Below, piece after piece: positions 11,468 through 22,438 of a stretch of DNA of 64,000 bases. How positions within the stretch are numbered: position 1 is the stretch's first letter; the number at the start of each line of letters is the position of its first letter. The stretch lies in assembly GCA_025765615.1 (NCBI GenBank), contig JAIVFJ010000097.1, forward strand, positions 1-64,000, in the 5' to 3' direction. The notes beneath the pieces are model-generated. The model saw only the letters and a list, made by a program, of their open reading frames with translations, was not told the origin of the DNA and made no database searches. The position numbers were made by a program, and so were the translations under genes. The DNA is from Zopfochytrium polystomum. Taxonomy: Eukaryota > Chytridiomycota > Chytridiomycetes > Chytridiales > Chytridiaceae.

Positions 11468-13050
11468 TCACAAAAGAATGGACAACTGATCCAGCCTATG
11501 ATCAAGGGCAATTCTTCTTCTCACCCCTTCAGAGCTTGCAAGCCGTTCCACTCTGTCGTAAGAAAAGGCCTTGAGCATCAAGCCAGAAACATGGCGCACC
11601 CTGCTCAAGGCGACAAAGGTCAGTCCTGGGGTTTTTTCATATTCGCCAATGTCAACAACAACCATGTCCATGGTCTGCCCCTGGCGCTTGTGGATGGTCA
11701 TTGCGTAGGCAAGGCGAAGCGGAAGCTGGGTGCGGTACTGGTCACCGACACCCCTCATGGTTAAAGGGGCCACTGCCACAGTCCTCGGGCGGTCAGGAAG
11801 GAAGGGCGGTCCATTGTAGACATCCATCTCAAGCACCACAAACAGTGGGAGAGCCGGATCCTGGGCGCCAAAGACAATATCAACAACCGTTCCTCCAGCA
11901 CCGTTATTCAAGCCAGCTGCCTTCCATATGTTGTTGGTCAGACAGACCCTTGCGCCGACTGCAAGGTAGATTACATTCTCCAGGCCCCCAAAGGCATCTG
12001 GGCTCAGCCCTTTGGCGGTCTGAGGCACGTTGCGGGCAGAAAACGCGAGCAGCAGGAGAACCAAGGGCCCTGAGTCTGGCACAGTTATGTGCTTGGACAT
12101 CCTTGTTTGCAAAGAAGAGATGGGGGGCAAAGGCAAAGCCGTTACAGAGCTCCTGGCTTGCCTGGGCATTGCTGCAGGTGTTCATCAGAAACCTCCACTG
12201 GTCCATGGTCATGTTGCTGTCTCTGAGGCCCGCCAGGATCTGCACAAAGGCGGCCTGGTTGTGGTCGTTGGCAGCAACCTGCTGCCGGTGCACCCAGACA
12301 AGCCTTGCAGTCAGGCGAAAGTGCTGAAAGGCAAGGTGGCCTGAAGGCCTCCTGCAGGGCCTGGAGGCTCCCGCCTCTGAGCAGCGACCACCTGGACCTG
12401 ATGCTGAGGAGCGAGTGCAAGGTGGTACCGCCAATCGCAAAGGCAGCCTTGGCAGTGAAGGCCGCACACAGCACCTCCTCTGGCTCCAGTGCGCCAGAGA
12501 TGGCGCCAATGACCCGAGACTTGCCAGTCCCAGCCGTGCCGTTCAGGATGAATAGCACCTGCCTGCTGCGCTGGACGTTTTCAACAATGCAGGCGTACAC
12601 CTGCCTCTGTACATTGTCGAGGCTGTTGGCAGTCACAGCTGGCGGTGCTACATCTGCTGCTGGGCCTGCCAAGAGTGGGGCATTGACTTGCAGGCTCTTG
12701 CAGTCTTCAACAAAGGTCGGGCCAGTCTCAAGCTGCTCTTGGGTAAAGCGACGTCGGTGCTGGGCCCAGTCATAGTCAGGGTCGACAGGAACATCCATCA
12801 GGCCAGCGTCCGCTGGCGCATAGACAGCCCTGGGAGCGAGGCCAGCAGCAACCATCCAATCCTCTTGGTCCAGGTATGCATCACCAAATGCCGGGATGTC
12901 CTTGGTGCGGGCCCTGGCTGCAAGCTGCTCCTGCCTGGCAGAGGCGAGATCAATCGCGACTGAGCGGTCCATGGCAGCCAGCTCCTGGAGTCTCTGGCGG
13001 CCTGCTCCTTGCAGGAAAGCGGCCCAGTCCCCCTCAGCCCGGTCCAGGCC
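11468..13050 (-). pseudogene. Helitron Pif1-like helicase segment, motif II missing
   Basis: Walker A is present (LFILNGTAGTGKSRVI, about 12550-12505) with the following TTLHSLL motif. A third frame (12300-12100) continues with RQQVAANDHNQAAFVQIL and NGFAFAPHLFFANKDVQAHN. A fourth frame (12050-11468) carries the C-terminal motifs LPLRLAYAMTIHKRQGQTMD and FVALSRVRHVSGL. Between the first and second parts the DExx Walker B segment and the 'GDFGQLPPV' motif normally found here are absent, and the sequence passes straight from the TLHSLL region to the RQQV region. This implies a deletion of very roughly 80 codons, so the helicase should be inactive. Confidence 0.7.
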
Positions 13051-13599
13051 AACAACAGCCAGGTTGTCCACCGACTCAGCCCTCCAAGGCCGGTACTTTG
13101 CCAGCTGCATCCTGCAGTACAGCCTCTGGGACCTTGTAGCAGCACCCCCTGGGCGTAGAGTTGGAGTGAAAACAAGCACAACCTTTTCAGGGTGCCTTCT
13201 CTCAGTCCGCCCATTCCGTGCAGACACTGTAAACCTTGCACAAAAGTCCATGAGGGTCATGTGAGCCACAGGGCCATCCTGCTCCCGCGTCATGTAGGCA
13301 TCAAGGAGCTTGTTGGGGCCTTCTTGAACGTCTGGGAGCTCCTGATCCTGGTCGCCCTGGTCCTGACCCTGGCCCCAGCCACGGCCCTGACCCCTGCCAC
13401 ACTGCAGCACAAATCGCTGGGACTCAAAGTTCAGGCTCATCCTGACGTAGGTTAGGGTGCTGCTCACATGCTTTCCTCCTGACAGAAGGCGGTAAGTCTC
13501 GCCCATCCCAACATCCCGCCTCTCAACTGTGCGCAAAAACACTGAGCGAAGCATTGTGGTGGACGTCTGGTCCGCAGGGGCCCTGCTGACAACCCAGTC

Positions 13600-14909
13600 A
13601 TAGAGGTGCGTGAGCGTCCTGCTCCTGGTCTCCGCCTTGGAGGCATACTTGACCAGATACTCTAACGCGGCACGGTGGTCAATGATGACAGACAGGTCGA
13701 CATTGCATCGCCAACGAGACAGCTGGATTGGAGCGTGCGGGTTCAAGGAGGGGTCGTTTTGCCGCAGCCTTATCTTTGCAATGACAACACCAGACCTGGA
13801 GACCTCAAAGTCAATGTGAGTCTGGTCGCAGGTTGGGTGGGGGAAGCCATGGCGACAGCCTCGATGCTTTGCAGTGTGGCAGTAGCCGTCCAGCCTGCAC
13901 ACGTGGCGTTGGATGCAGTTGCACAGCTCCTCATAGTCTGCCCGAACGCAGTCTTCCCTGGCTGGGTACCTGAGAGAGCAAGGATGAGGGTCAGGCACCT
14001 GGCCTTCCCCTGGCCGGGCACAGGCTGGCGGGGGTTGGTCGCCGAGACGAGGGTGTCGACGTAGGAGCACACCCTCTCCTCTGCTTGCCTCCCCCTCTCA
14101 ACGAGGCGCAAGAGCCGGTCGCGGTCAAGGCCACGCTGGTCAGCCTGCTGAAGCAGCTCCTGGGAATGCCTCCCAGTCCACACTTCCTGACAGAGGGCAA
14201 CCAGGCCTGGGTCGTTTGAAAGCTTGATGGCTCCGTGGGCGTGGACAGTGGTCCTTGCCTGCCACTCGTAGCGGTACCACATCCAGTCGTTGGCAAGGGT
14301 CTCTGAGAAAAGGGCTCGGAGGAAGCGCTTAAGCCTTGCAGTAAAGTACCAGTCGACAAGGTGCTGGCACTGCGAGGCACGAAGAGCACGCCTGGCAGGG
14401 CGGTTTGAGAAGCCACCTGGGAGCAGTCTGTGCAGGTCAGGCAAGTGGTTGTCAGCATAGCTGAAGGTGAAAAAGGCGGTTGGACAGCCCTTTTGCTGGA
14501 AGGTGGCCTCCAGCTCCTGGCGCCTGCTGTGCCAATAACTGTCAGAGCCGGTGATGTTGGCAGCATAGGCCGTAATGCGGGCCATTATGGCTGCCTTTGT
14601 CTGTTCGTCCTGCAAAGCCTCACACAGCTCATCTGCGGTCATTGCTGCATCGCAAGGGTTCTGGTTAAAGTAGACAGACACCTGATTCAGAGCGCGGCGA
14701 CGCCGGACAAGGTCGTAGAGCCAGAAGACAAAGCGCTGATGCTCGGCAAACAGGTAGTAGAGGCGGCCACTTGGTGAGCAAGGGTCTTGCTCTGCGTAGC
14801 GCATGAGGTGAGTCCCAGCCTTTTGGAGGGCGACCCTGCGTGGTCGAACAGCTTTTGTGGGGTCCGCATGTCCAAGGGGAAACAGCTTGACAAATGCCAA
14901 GCTGGCCAA
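13600..14909 (-). pseudogene. Helitron Rep nuclease segment (HUH and two-tyrosine motifs)
   Basis: The frame opening at 14909 has the Helitron-like N domain: FFTFSYADNHLPDLHRLL, then WYRYEWQARTTVHAHGAI, where HAH is the HUH metal-binding motif of rolling-circle endonucleases. The frame is lost near 14000 and continues in a second frame (from about 14070) with DYEELCNCIQRHVC and the catalytic pair in LEYLVKYASKAE (about 13660-13640; YxxxY). A single-base indel near 14000-14020 would explain the switch. Both catalytic motifs are intact, so the nuclease part decayed recently or is split by a very short intron. Confidence 0.75.
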
Positions 14910-15051
14910 AGCTGGGTTGGGTTTTGGAAGAACAGTTACAGTAAGAGAGAGAGAGGGGGGGTGGGGGGGAGGGGTAAAAAGTCAGTTTTTCTCTCTCTGA
15001 TTCCAAAACAACTGTAGATTGACAGGCCAAAACTCACATGGAGTGTTGAAC

Positions 15052-16838
15052 TCATCCAAAGGATCCTCCTGAATTGTGTTCCAGCCATTCTCTATGCCGT
15101 GCATGGCCACGCTCAAAGACGCGCTCTTTGGCACCACCCTCTTGCACCATTGCTGCATACGGCTCCAACTCTACACTGCCGTTGTCGTCATCAACATCAT
15201 CGTCATCGTCGTCTTGGTTGTCGTTTTCTTCCATTGCAGCAAGGGCTCCATTGCCATCCTGCTCCTGACCGTGCTCACAGTGGTGGTCATGGTCTTCATC
15301 ATCCCGCTGATCCTGATCCTCGTCTTGTTCATTGTCCTGATCAGAATCACTGAGGCCCCAGCCCAACCCTCGGTCAATAACGCATTCTGGGTCCAGCTCA
15401 CGTTCAGAAGTCCCACCTGACTCGTTGTCGTCATCATCCTGCACATCCCTCGGCTCCAGCCCACCTGGCACCTCCATTCCCTGCCTGCAGTCATTGTTGC
15501 TCTCCACCCTTTCTGTGAGCAGCTCACCCCTGCCCTGCTGCTGACGCTGCTGGTGCTGGTGCTGGTGCTGCCTTTCGCTAAAAAGTCCACCATCCTCAGC
15601 TGCATTATCGTCCACAAGCTGCTGGTCATCCTCCTCATCCACTTCTGCCATTGGGACATCAGGGGGCACGCCATTGATGGGGAGCTGGTTGCAAGCCTCT
15701 TGGCTGAACTGGATGCCGTGGTTAGCAAAGCCGGGATGATTGTCAGCCAAAAACCGCCCAACACGCTGAATCCGTACTCGATTGACCACCAAATCCTTGG
15801 AATCTACAGGCTGGCCTGTACGGCGGACCACAATGACGGAGATTTGGGCAGGAAGCCGAGGGACCAACTGCACAAAGCTCAAGTTGTCCTGCCGAAAGTT
15901 GGCCACAAAGCCCCTGTGAACACTCCGTCTGTTGCTGCGAAGCGATAGACTGACATGACAGGCAACACAGGAGACAGGAGCATCTCTTCCACCATTGTCA
16001 GGCACCGTAGTGCTTGACGGACATCCAGAGGAATTGTGCTGTGGTTAGGGACCATGTCGTTGGCCAGGCTAAACATGCAGACAGGATTATTGTCTGGGAA
16101 GGAGCAAATGTCATCAGACTGCACCCATCAGGGCAAAAGCAACTCAAAGCCATTCTGACGTGATACAGTGACATTCACCTCTGGGGCACTGTGAGCACAC
16201 ATAGTTTGCAGAGCGTGGGGCTTGTTGCGGCCACAACTCATGGCAGACTTGACAATGAATTGAGGTGAGAGCAGACATATCTTGATGAAACTTTTGCATT
16301 GCTGAGCGAGCAAAAGGCTTGTCCTGCAAAGGGCCAAACCTGGCCGAATCAAATGCTGCCAAGTAGCCCTTCTGAGTCACATTCTGCAATGAAGGAAAGT
16401 AGAGATGTTTGGGGTGATGTCCACTCTCAATTGAAGTAACCATGTTGCTTTTCCCCTCACATGTGGATCCTGGTCCAGAGCTGCCCCTTGCCGCTGTAAA
16501 TGATCCTGCAGAGGCTGAGGAGCCCGCCTCGGGGGCTCTGCAGGCTGAGCAGGTGCGTTGTTTGTAAGTGGCTCAATTCTGATCCGTTGCCTCTGAGGAC
16601 CGTCATTGTCCAGGTTTGGATCCAACCGACGAGCCGCCAAAGGTCTTACAGCAGCTGGAGCTGCTTGAAGGGCGAGCCTTTGCTGATGATCATGTTGTAC
16701 CGCCTGTGCAGCTAACACTGCTGCAGAGGGTTGGGTTCGCAATGTTGCTCTTCTTGCTTTCTCTTCATCAGTCAGACGGGGTCTTCCTCCTCTTCTTCTT
16801 TGATCTTGATTACACGGTTGACCCGGTTGGGCAAACAT
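15052..16838 (-). pseudogene. Helitron N-terminal part with DUF6570-like segment
   Basis: Three overlapping frames (16838-16377, 16443-16144, 16124-15052) together resemble the N-terminal third of Helitron transposases. Around 16060-15960 the reading is VRQALRCLTMVEEMLLSPVLPVMSVY split across frames, followed by HRGFVANFRQD...FVQLVPRLPAQISVIVVRR. This is the usual DUF6570 pattern (a 'L..VEEMLL....PV..VYR' block, then 'G....F.QD', then 'LP..P....V..V'). Downstream is a strongly acidic low-complexity linker (Asp/Glu/Asn, about 15600-15180). Frame changes near 15950-16130 indicate indels or small introns. The role of DUF6570 in Helitrons is not established. Confidence 0.65.
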
Positions 16839-17154
16839 GCTGTCTTAGGTTCTTTCCTTGAAGGATCATACAATATTAGTTTTCAGCTTTTTTTTTTTTT
16901 TTTGTTTTTTTTTAAGGACTCGGGAGCCCCCTAAACCCCCTGGGGGGCGGCTGCCCCCCCTCCACCCCACAAAAGGAGAGAGAGACAGACAGAGCAAGAG
17001 AAGGAGAGAGACATACTGCAACGTGGGGGTTGTTGCGATCCTTGCGATCATGGGATCTGTGGGTGGAGGTTGTGCGAGAGGCCGTGCGATCTCTGGCCTG
17101 GTGCTGCGCGCAAACGAAGGAAGGATTTTTTCATGGCGTCGTGAATCCACCGAG

Positions 17155-17193
<39 letters not shown>

Positions 17194-17433
17194 CAGAACG
17201 AGGAATTGTCTTTTCTTTTTCGGAGGGAGATGGAAGGACAGACAGACAAACAAACACTGCGAAAATTCATGATTAGGGGCTGCAACTCGAATTTAGATTG
17301 GTGGATGGGATCTGTGGACTTGTCAGCAGCCTGGGACGCTGTCCAATGGGCTGAAGGCCGCAAGGGCACCAGGAATTCTGCAATGATAGTTCTCTATGTA
17401 CTTTCTTGGTGATGGCTCCATCTGCTGCATTAT
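16839..17433. other. Low-complexity interval upstream of the Helitron reading frame
   Basis: Contains T-rich runs at about 16889-16913, a C/G-rich patch and a (GA)n tract at 17157-17191. The open frames here are driven by the microsatellite. No supported gene. Confidence 0.6.
17157..17191. repeat. (GA)n microsatellite
   Basis: About 17 GA units on the plus strand, i.e. (CT)n on the Helitron coding strand, roughly 320 bp upstream of its first ATG. Confidence 0.9.
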
Positions 17434-17996
17434 GGTGGTGACAATGATGACCGGATCGCAACCAAAGGCTGTGAATCTGGCGGTTGCGAATATATATTAA
17501 TGGGCCCTAAAGGTGTTGAAAACGATGGTCACTGCCAAAGGCTGCGAGTCTGGCAGTGGCTTCGCCATTGCTATGTCAGTCCGCGACTGTCAGACTGAGA
17601 AAAAATGAGTGTGGCAATGGCCAATAAAAGATGAGGTGCTGCCACAAAGGTGTTGAAAATGAGTGATTGCAGCTGACAGCTGTGAATCTAGTGGCAGCAT
17701 AGCTGCTGCTACATCAGGCAGCAGTGATGGTAAACAGAGAATTAGCCAATAACACAATTATGGTGTTGAAGTTGAATAGTAGATTGCAGCTAAAGGCTGC
17801 AAATATAGCTGCAGCTTTGCTACCACTATCAGGTGGCAGTGATGTAGACTTCACAGAACATGTTAATAGTGTTGACAATGAGTAGATTGCAGCCGAGGGC
17901 TGCGAATCTAGCGTCGGCTTTGTTGCCCCTATATCAGTGACAAGTGAAGGCAAAGAGCGAGGGATAAAAGTTTGTTGGGTATCTCCAGCCTTGCTC
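17434..17996 (+). repeat. Degenerate tandem repeat, about 108-138 bp units, 4-5 copies
   Basis: Each unit begins near GGTGTTGA(A)AATGA, then has GATTGCAGC..A.GGCTGCGAATCTAG, a GCAGCTTTGCTGC-like block and CTATATCAG.GGCAGTGATG. Unit starts are near 17434 (partial), 17511, 17649, 17761 and 17869. The copies are diverged and vary in spacing. There is no open frame. It lies just 5' of the Helitron coding region on that element's strand and may be part of it or an independent minisatellite. Confidence 0.7.
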
Positions 17997-18220
17997 AATT
18001 ACATGGGGAAAAAGACCTGCAGTTTTGGCAGGAATAATGCCATTTGCTCCATTTTTGGCAAGTGACATATTTGTTTAATGCAACATTTTATGCTGGATTA
18101 TTGTTATACATGCAGACGAGTCGCAAAGCTCTGCCTTAAGATATCTTACAGCGCTAGCCCAAAAACTACGGTTTTCCCCCTGAAAAACAAGTCAAAATCA
18201 ACTCACGGTGGACTGGGCAG

Positions 18221-18530
18221 TGTTATGAATCACCCTCTGGAAACCTCTGGAACCTTCTAAAACATTCCTTCATGGAACCTTGTGGAACCTTCTGGAACTT
18301 CTTTGCTTTCCTGACTTGTCTTGTTGTTGTCATTGGTATCATTGGTATCATTGTATTACTAATTGCTCTTTCTGGAACTTTCTTTGAGTCTTGACAAGGA
18401 AGGCTCTCAAAAGGTATAAAAGGGGGATGGGGGACCTGTCCCATCCCTCAAGTGAATTATTGTTTCCAATACAATCATCACTCCTCTCAGTTCCTTGTCT
18501 GCCTTGCCTTGTCCAGCCATGTTCCTGACA
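18221..18530 (+). repeat. Solo LTR of the chromovirus family, with TSD
   Basis: 310 bp, beginning TGTTATGAATCACC and ending TTCCTGACA, flanked by the perfect 5-bp duplication GGCAG (18216-18220 and 18531-18535). It has a TATA box and heat-shock-element blocks; the first block is decayed (third pentamer AAAAC instead of AGAAC) and the second has lost one base. Formed by LTR-LTR recombination of a former full-length element. Confidence 0.93.
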
Positions 18531-19569
18531 GGCAGGATGCAGACTTGCCAAGCAAAAAAGGTTGTTGTCTGCAAGAATTCAGTTGTCAGTCTCCCGCCCT
18601 GTCTGCTGGACTTGATTTGAGTTGATTTTCACTTCATTTTCATTTGAATTCCCAAAAGTTTTCGGGATACCACAGCTGTAAATGGATTTGAGGAGGAGGG
18701 GAGGGGTTTGACCACCCCTGATATCCTGGGGGATGCTCTAAAAAAGGAGAAAATTGTACAAGTTCGCTTCATTTCCTGGCAAACAGAAGGGAGAGGGCTG
18801 GCAAGAAATGATTGGTGTAGATAAGAAGACAGTCACTCTCAGCCACACAAGAAAGAAAAGACACAGACAGAGACAAACAAGGAATAAATAAAAGAGAAAA
18901 CAGGAAAAACAGGAAAAACAGGATAAATTAAGATAAATTACTAATTGGAAAAATAAGTAAAAATCACCAATGAAAAGATAAAGAAAAACCCTGTGGTATG
19001 AGGTATTACATCATGGTAGCAGGTGGTAGGGCTTGTTAGCTGCCATCATCTTGTGAACTCTGTCCATCTGGGCTTAGCACTTCTCCCACAGAAGTATTTC
19101 AGTCCTAAGTCATTTCCAAAAGTGAGGGGCCATTGGCCAGGCATAGAGGACTGCATTTCTGCTCAGTCTGTCAACTAGCATGTCTCAAACTTGGCACCTT
19201 CCCAATTGAAGGGAGCACTCTAACCACTGAGCAAGGGAGCCTCGTATCAGCAATTAGAGTCAAGACTGATTCTTTCTGTCTGCAACATCGCCAATTATAA
19301 ATAATAATAAATAATAATAGTAGAGCTCAGAGGCAGACAGATGGAGCCAGTCGGAGGCTGTATGGAAACCCAATAAATAATACGAGAGTAGGAATCCAAG
19401 GCTAGTCACGTTTTGCCAGCAAAAAGCGGGTCGAGACGGGGTGGTAATCCTCACAATTACCAGTTAAAAAGTGGGTATACACTTAATTTATTTGAGGTCA
19501 CAGGCTCGACAGCCTGTCGTCCTCACAGCTCGCCTTCTTGCACCACCTGTTACTTACAGTCGTTAATTC
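18531..19569. other. Intergenic interval, no supported gene
   Basis: AT-rich spacer with A-rich runs (about 18850-19000) and one tRNA-like relic at 19175-19245. Nothing else recognisable. Confidence 0.55.
19175..19245 (-). repeat. tRNA-like relic or SINE head
   Basis: On the minus strand TTGCTCAGTGGTTAGAGTGC is a good pol III A box/D-arm (plus 19214-19234). AGTTTGAGAC about 40 bases later resembles a B box with about three mismatches (plus 19179-19195). The stems do not all pair, so this is more likely a tRNA-derived SINE or tRNA pseudogene than a working tRNA. Confidence 0.4.
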
Positions 19570-20379
19570 CATCTGGCAGCCTGGCAGTGCGTTAACAACA
19601 CTGAACGAAGAAAGAGAGAGATCAGGCAAGCGGTCACCAAATCTCTCGGCAGCCCCCAGACTGAAGCCGAAACCACCATCAACGACGTCTCTGCTGGTTC
19701 ACACAAAACTGACTTTGACGACCTTCCAGCCAACCCCACCTCAACTCCAGTTGTTTCCTCAGAGAGTGAGTCAGATTCCGAAATGTCGCGCGAAAATTCT
19801 CCTCAACAGCCGTACAGCAAGCGAAGGCGTGAAGAGTCCTTCCATCAGATTGACAACTATGCAGACGACACCAGAGACTACAGAGATCGCACTACTGGTC
19901 ATGATATCACCAATCACCACAGTTGGTCGATGGGAAATTGTCTTCCTGCTCAACCACTGCGGCTCTCAAGACCTCTTCCCTCTCCTGCGCTTTCGCTTTC
20001 TGTCGAGAGTCTCACCCACTCTAAGGGAGGGAGCTCTGTGACATTCCCCTCCCACCATTTGTGCGCAATTTTCGAGGGGAAAAGGGAAACAGTCCTCCTC
20101 GTTACCGCATTGGCTGGGCATCAGGTTTCTTTCAAGAGGCGGCTGAATCGCGTTATTTTAGATCTTACCTTCTCCCGCAATGGGGAGGATAAAGATTGGC
20201 TTGTTGAAGGTCATGATGAGTTGAAGGACATCATTTTAGATGGAGTTCGTGCATTGCACCACAAGTTTATCATAACTGTGTATTTGCCAAAACTGGTGGT
20301 AGATGAAGTACGAATGTTTGATGCCAAAGGAGGGTTGGGGAAGGTTTTCGTTTTTCGACACTTCGAGGAGGATGAGTAA
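19570..20379 (+). CDS. Unknown protein, possibly 5'-truncated
   Basis: An open frame runs from 19570 (after a TAA) to 20379; the first ATG is at 19783, giving 198 residues, but the sequence upstream of it reads as plausible protein (KREIRQAV..., then Glu/Ser-rich SSESESDSE), so the real start may lie in an upstream exon. The N-terminal half is basic/acidic and disordered (KRRREE, YADDTRDYRDR). The C-terminal half looks folded, with VLLVTALAGHQVSFKRRL and DELKDIILDGVRALHHKFIITVY. No family recognised; it could be a host gene or a gag-like remnant of a mobile element. Confidence 0.4.
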   Translation, partial: HLAAWQCVNNTERRKREIRQAVTKSLGSPQTEAETTINDVSAGSHKTDFDDLPANPTSTPVVSSESESDSEMSRENSPQQPYSKRRREESFHQIDNYADDTRDYRDRTTGHDITNHHSWSMGNCLPAQPLRLSRPLPSPALSLSVESLTHSKGGSSVTFPSHHLCAIFEGKRETVLLVTALAGHQVSFKRRLNRVILDLTFSRNGEDKDWLVEGHDELKDIILDGVRALHHKFIITVYLPKLVVDEVRMFDAKGGLGKVFVFRHFEEDE

Positions 20380-20542
20380 ACTGAAGGGTTGAGAATGAAG
20401 GCGAAATTGGACAATTTTCTCCTTTTTTTTGGAGCATCCCCCTGGCCAATCTCAAGCAACTTGCGCGGGGGCTGGTTCCTTTTTTCTTCTGGGTCTCTCT
20501 TGTCAAAATAGCAAATCAAACACTTCCTTCACGACCCAATAC

Positions 20543-22438
20543 ATGCCCTCCTCGCTTCCACCTCAAATGCGGGCCCTTTGTAGCGGCGCCGGCGCCGGCG
20601 CCCCTCATCGCTTTGCCGCCCTCTCAACACCACCATCAGCACCATCAGCACCATCAGCAAGACCAGCAGCAACTCCAGCCTCAGCTTCAGGACAAGTGCT
20701 GTCCCTTTTGCGCTCGCCTTGTCGTGGTGCATTTATGATCAACGCGGATGCAAAAAGGCAAGCCAGCAGTATGTCCTTGCTCCGATCGACGAAGACCAGG
20801 GAGCCGCGATCTGAGCGTCTCTCTCCTCGTTATTCCTCGTCGAATCGGTTTGTTGGAGGGCCCTTCCGCCTGCTGTCATCCACCGCCGCGGATAAAGTAA
20901 CTTCAGATTCCGATGCAGCCGTCCCGTCGACCGAAACAAACACTGCTCCCATCCCGGAGGCACTGGATGACTCGCTGGACATTTCCCCTATTCTTGCCGA
21001 AACACGCGTTGTGAATGCGTTGAACGCTCTCACCAAAATGAAGCGTCGCGATTTTTCAGACGCGGAGTATGAGGCTGCTTCCACTCTTTACGGCTTTTCC
21101 CCGGCGCTACTCAAGAAGTACGTATATCTGTACTTGAACTCAAAGCTGCCTTATCATGCTCCCTCCGTACCTGGGCAGCCTCAATCCGTAGAGCGCGTAG
21201 TACCAGTTGCGCGACACGTCTTTATTCGGTCTGCACGGTATACACCCGAGGAAGACCTTCGGATTCTTTCCTACGCTGCGCAACGGCGTATTGCTGCCGC
21301 AGACATTGCCAGAATCCCTCGCACTCTGCCGAATTCGAACGAACCCCATCCGGCATTCCTTGATGCGATTTCTCCTGTCCACCGGACCACATTTACTCAC
21401 AACGATGTGCCCTTGCTGGAGCTTGAGCTCGAGTTGAACGGCGCTCGGCGAGTTCTGCCTCCAGAGTCGCCTGCAGCCCTTCGCGCCGTCCTCACCGCTG
21501 AGGACCTGCGCACTCGCCTTATCGATCTAGAATGTGGGTTGTACCCTGGCAGCATCCACAGGAATTGGAAGATGACAGACACGGAAGTCTGCAACGTTCG
21601 TGAGGGAATGGCCGTCGTCCGGATGCACCGTCGACGTCTCGCTGACAGTGGGCGCGATCCCGACGCCTTTAACGTCTTAGCTGATGCCGCACAGTGGAGC
21701 AAAGAATATGCACTCTCAGATGCGTTACTTCGCGGCGTTGGGGCCGTCGTAGGCGACCGCTGGCTGAACCACACACCCATTGGTACCCTCGTTGTACTCC
21801 AGGATGATGTCAAGATTCCGGGCCTTGAAGGCATTGTCAAAGATGTACCGGTGCCAAAGACAATGGCTGCAGAATTGGAGGAGTTTAAGTGGAACATCCC
21901 GAAGGCTGACCGTGGCCGTGAGTTTTGGATGGCCGTGCTTGGTTACTGCAACGCAAGAATCCAACCAGCGCGGGCCGCCGCCGCCGCCGCATCGTCCCTT
22001 TCAAGTGGTGTCTTATCTTCAACAAGCTCGGACTCGGACAGTGCTAGCACCGCGGACCTTCAAGGACTTCCCGGCCGTACTTGGCAGCAATGCCGCAAGG
22101 GTTGGGAAGAGCGACTGTGGGTGAAAGAGGAGGACTACGCACTCAAGTGGCTGGTTGGCATCGCGACTGGTTTGATCCGGCCAACAGAGCATGGCGGTGT
22201 TGGTACTTTGGAGCCGGAGTTCATCGACATTGTAATGGGCGACAACAGAGAGGAACTCCACGATAAGGTCACACGCGCTGTCGCGAACGTTGCTGCCGCC
22301 CAGGCGAGCGTCGGTCCTTCACCTAAACTGTTTCAACTGGTCTCCCGTGTCGGCATTGTCCGTGGTCGAACTCTGAAGGCTATGCAATTCAGATGGGGCA
22401 TGCTCAGCAACGATAAGAAGTGGGAAAAGTTGGAATGA
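20543..22438 (+). CDS. Myb/SANT-like DNA-binding protein (putative)
   Basis: A single open frame of 631 residues from the ATG at 20543; no intron is needed. After a low-complexity N-terminus with a Ser/Arg-rich, possibly mitochondrial-type leader, residues about 225-260 read RSARYTPEEDLRILSYA, a SANT/Myb-like helix start. Two later segments, GRTWQQCRKGWEERLW (about 545) and GRTLKAMQFRWGML (about 615), have the 'GR....C..RW' pattern of the third Myb helix. The central part is well ordered and charged with no enzyme motif. I read this as a chromatin or DNA-binding protein, possibly with divergent tandem Myb repeats. The family call is tentative; the gene itself is convincing from its length, its codon composition and the absence of stops. 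Confidence 0.62.
   Translation: MPSSLPPQMRALCSGAGAGAPHRFAALSTPPSAPSAPSARPAATPASASGQVLSLLRSPCRGAFMINADAKRQASSMSLLRSTKTREPRSERLSPRYSSSNRFVGGPFRLLSSTAADKVTSDSDAAVPSTETNTAPIPEALDDSLDISPILAETRVVNALNALTKMKRRDFSDAEYEAASTLYGFSPALLKKYVYLYLNSKLPYHAPSVPGQPQSVERVVPVARHVFIRSARYTPEEDLRILSYAAQRRIAAADIARIPRTLPNSNEPHPAFLDAISPVHRTTFTHNDVPLLELELELNGARRVLPPESPAALRAVLTAEDLRTRLIDLECGLYPGSIHRNWKMTDTEVCNVREGMAVVRMHRRRLADSGRDPDAFNVLADAAQWSKEYALSDALLRGVGAVVGDRWLNHTPIGTLVVLQDDVKIPGLEGIVKDVPVPKTMAAELEEFKWNIPKADRGREFWMAVLGYCNARIQPARAAAAAASSLSSGVLSSTSSDSDSASTADLQGLPGRTWQQCRKGWEERLWVKEEDYALKWLVGIATGLIRPTEHGGVGTLEPEFIDIVMGDNREELHDKVTRAVANVAAAQASVGPSPKLFQLVSRVGIVRGRTLKAMQFRWGMLSNDKKWEKLE

Larger units (their letters stand above)
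11468..16838 (-). mobile_element. Helitron (Rep/helicase), broken copy
   Basis: The minus strand encodes, in order, the parts of a fungal Helitron polyprotein: a basic N-terminus with RRRGGRPRLTDEEKARR (about 16800), a Cys-rich segment HCQVCHELWP (about 16230), a DUF6570-type segment, the Helitron-like N domain with an HUH motif, the two-tyrosine Rep motif, and a Pif1-type helicase. The pieces lie in at least four reading frames, which implies several indels and a deletion inside the helicase. Helitrons transpose by rolling-circle replication. The element ends (5' TC, 3' hairpin-CTRR) were not identified, so the limits given are those of coding homology only. Confidence 0.85.

Noticed and set aside
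15171..15764. Met/Thr-rich frame on the minus strand
   Set aside because: Shadow frame of the acidic low-complexity linker of the Helitron protein.
16866..17412. Overlapping open frames on both strands around the GA microsatellite
   Set aside because: They are caused by the dinucleotide repeat and poly-T runs; there is no domain, splice or start support.
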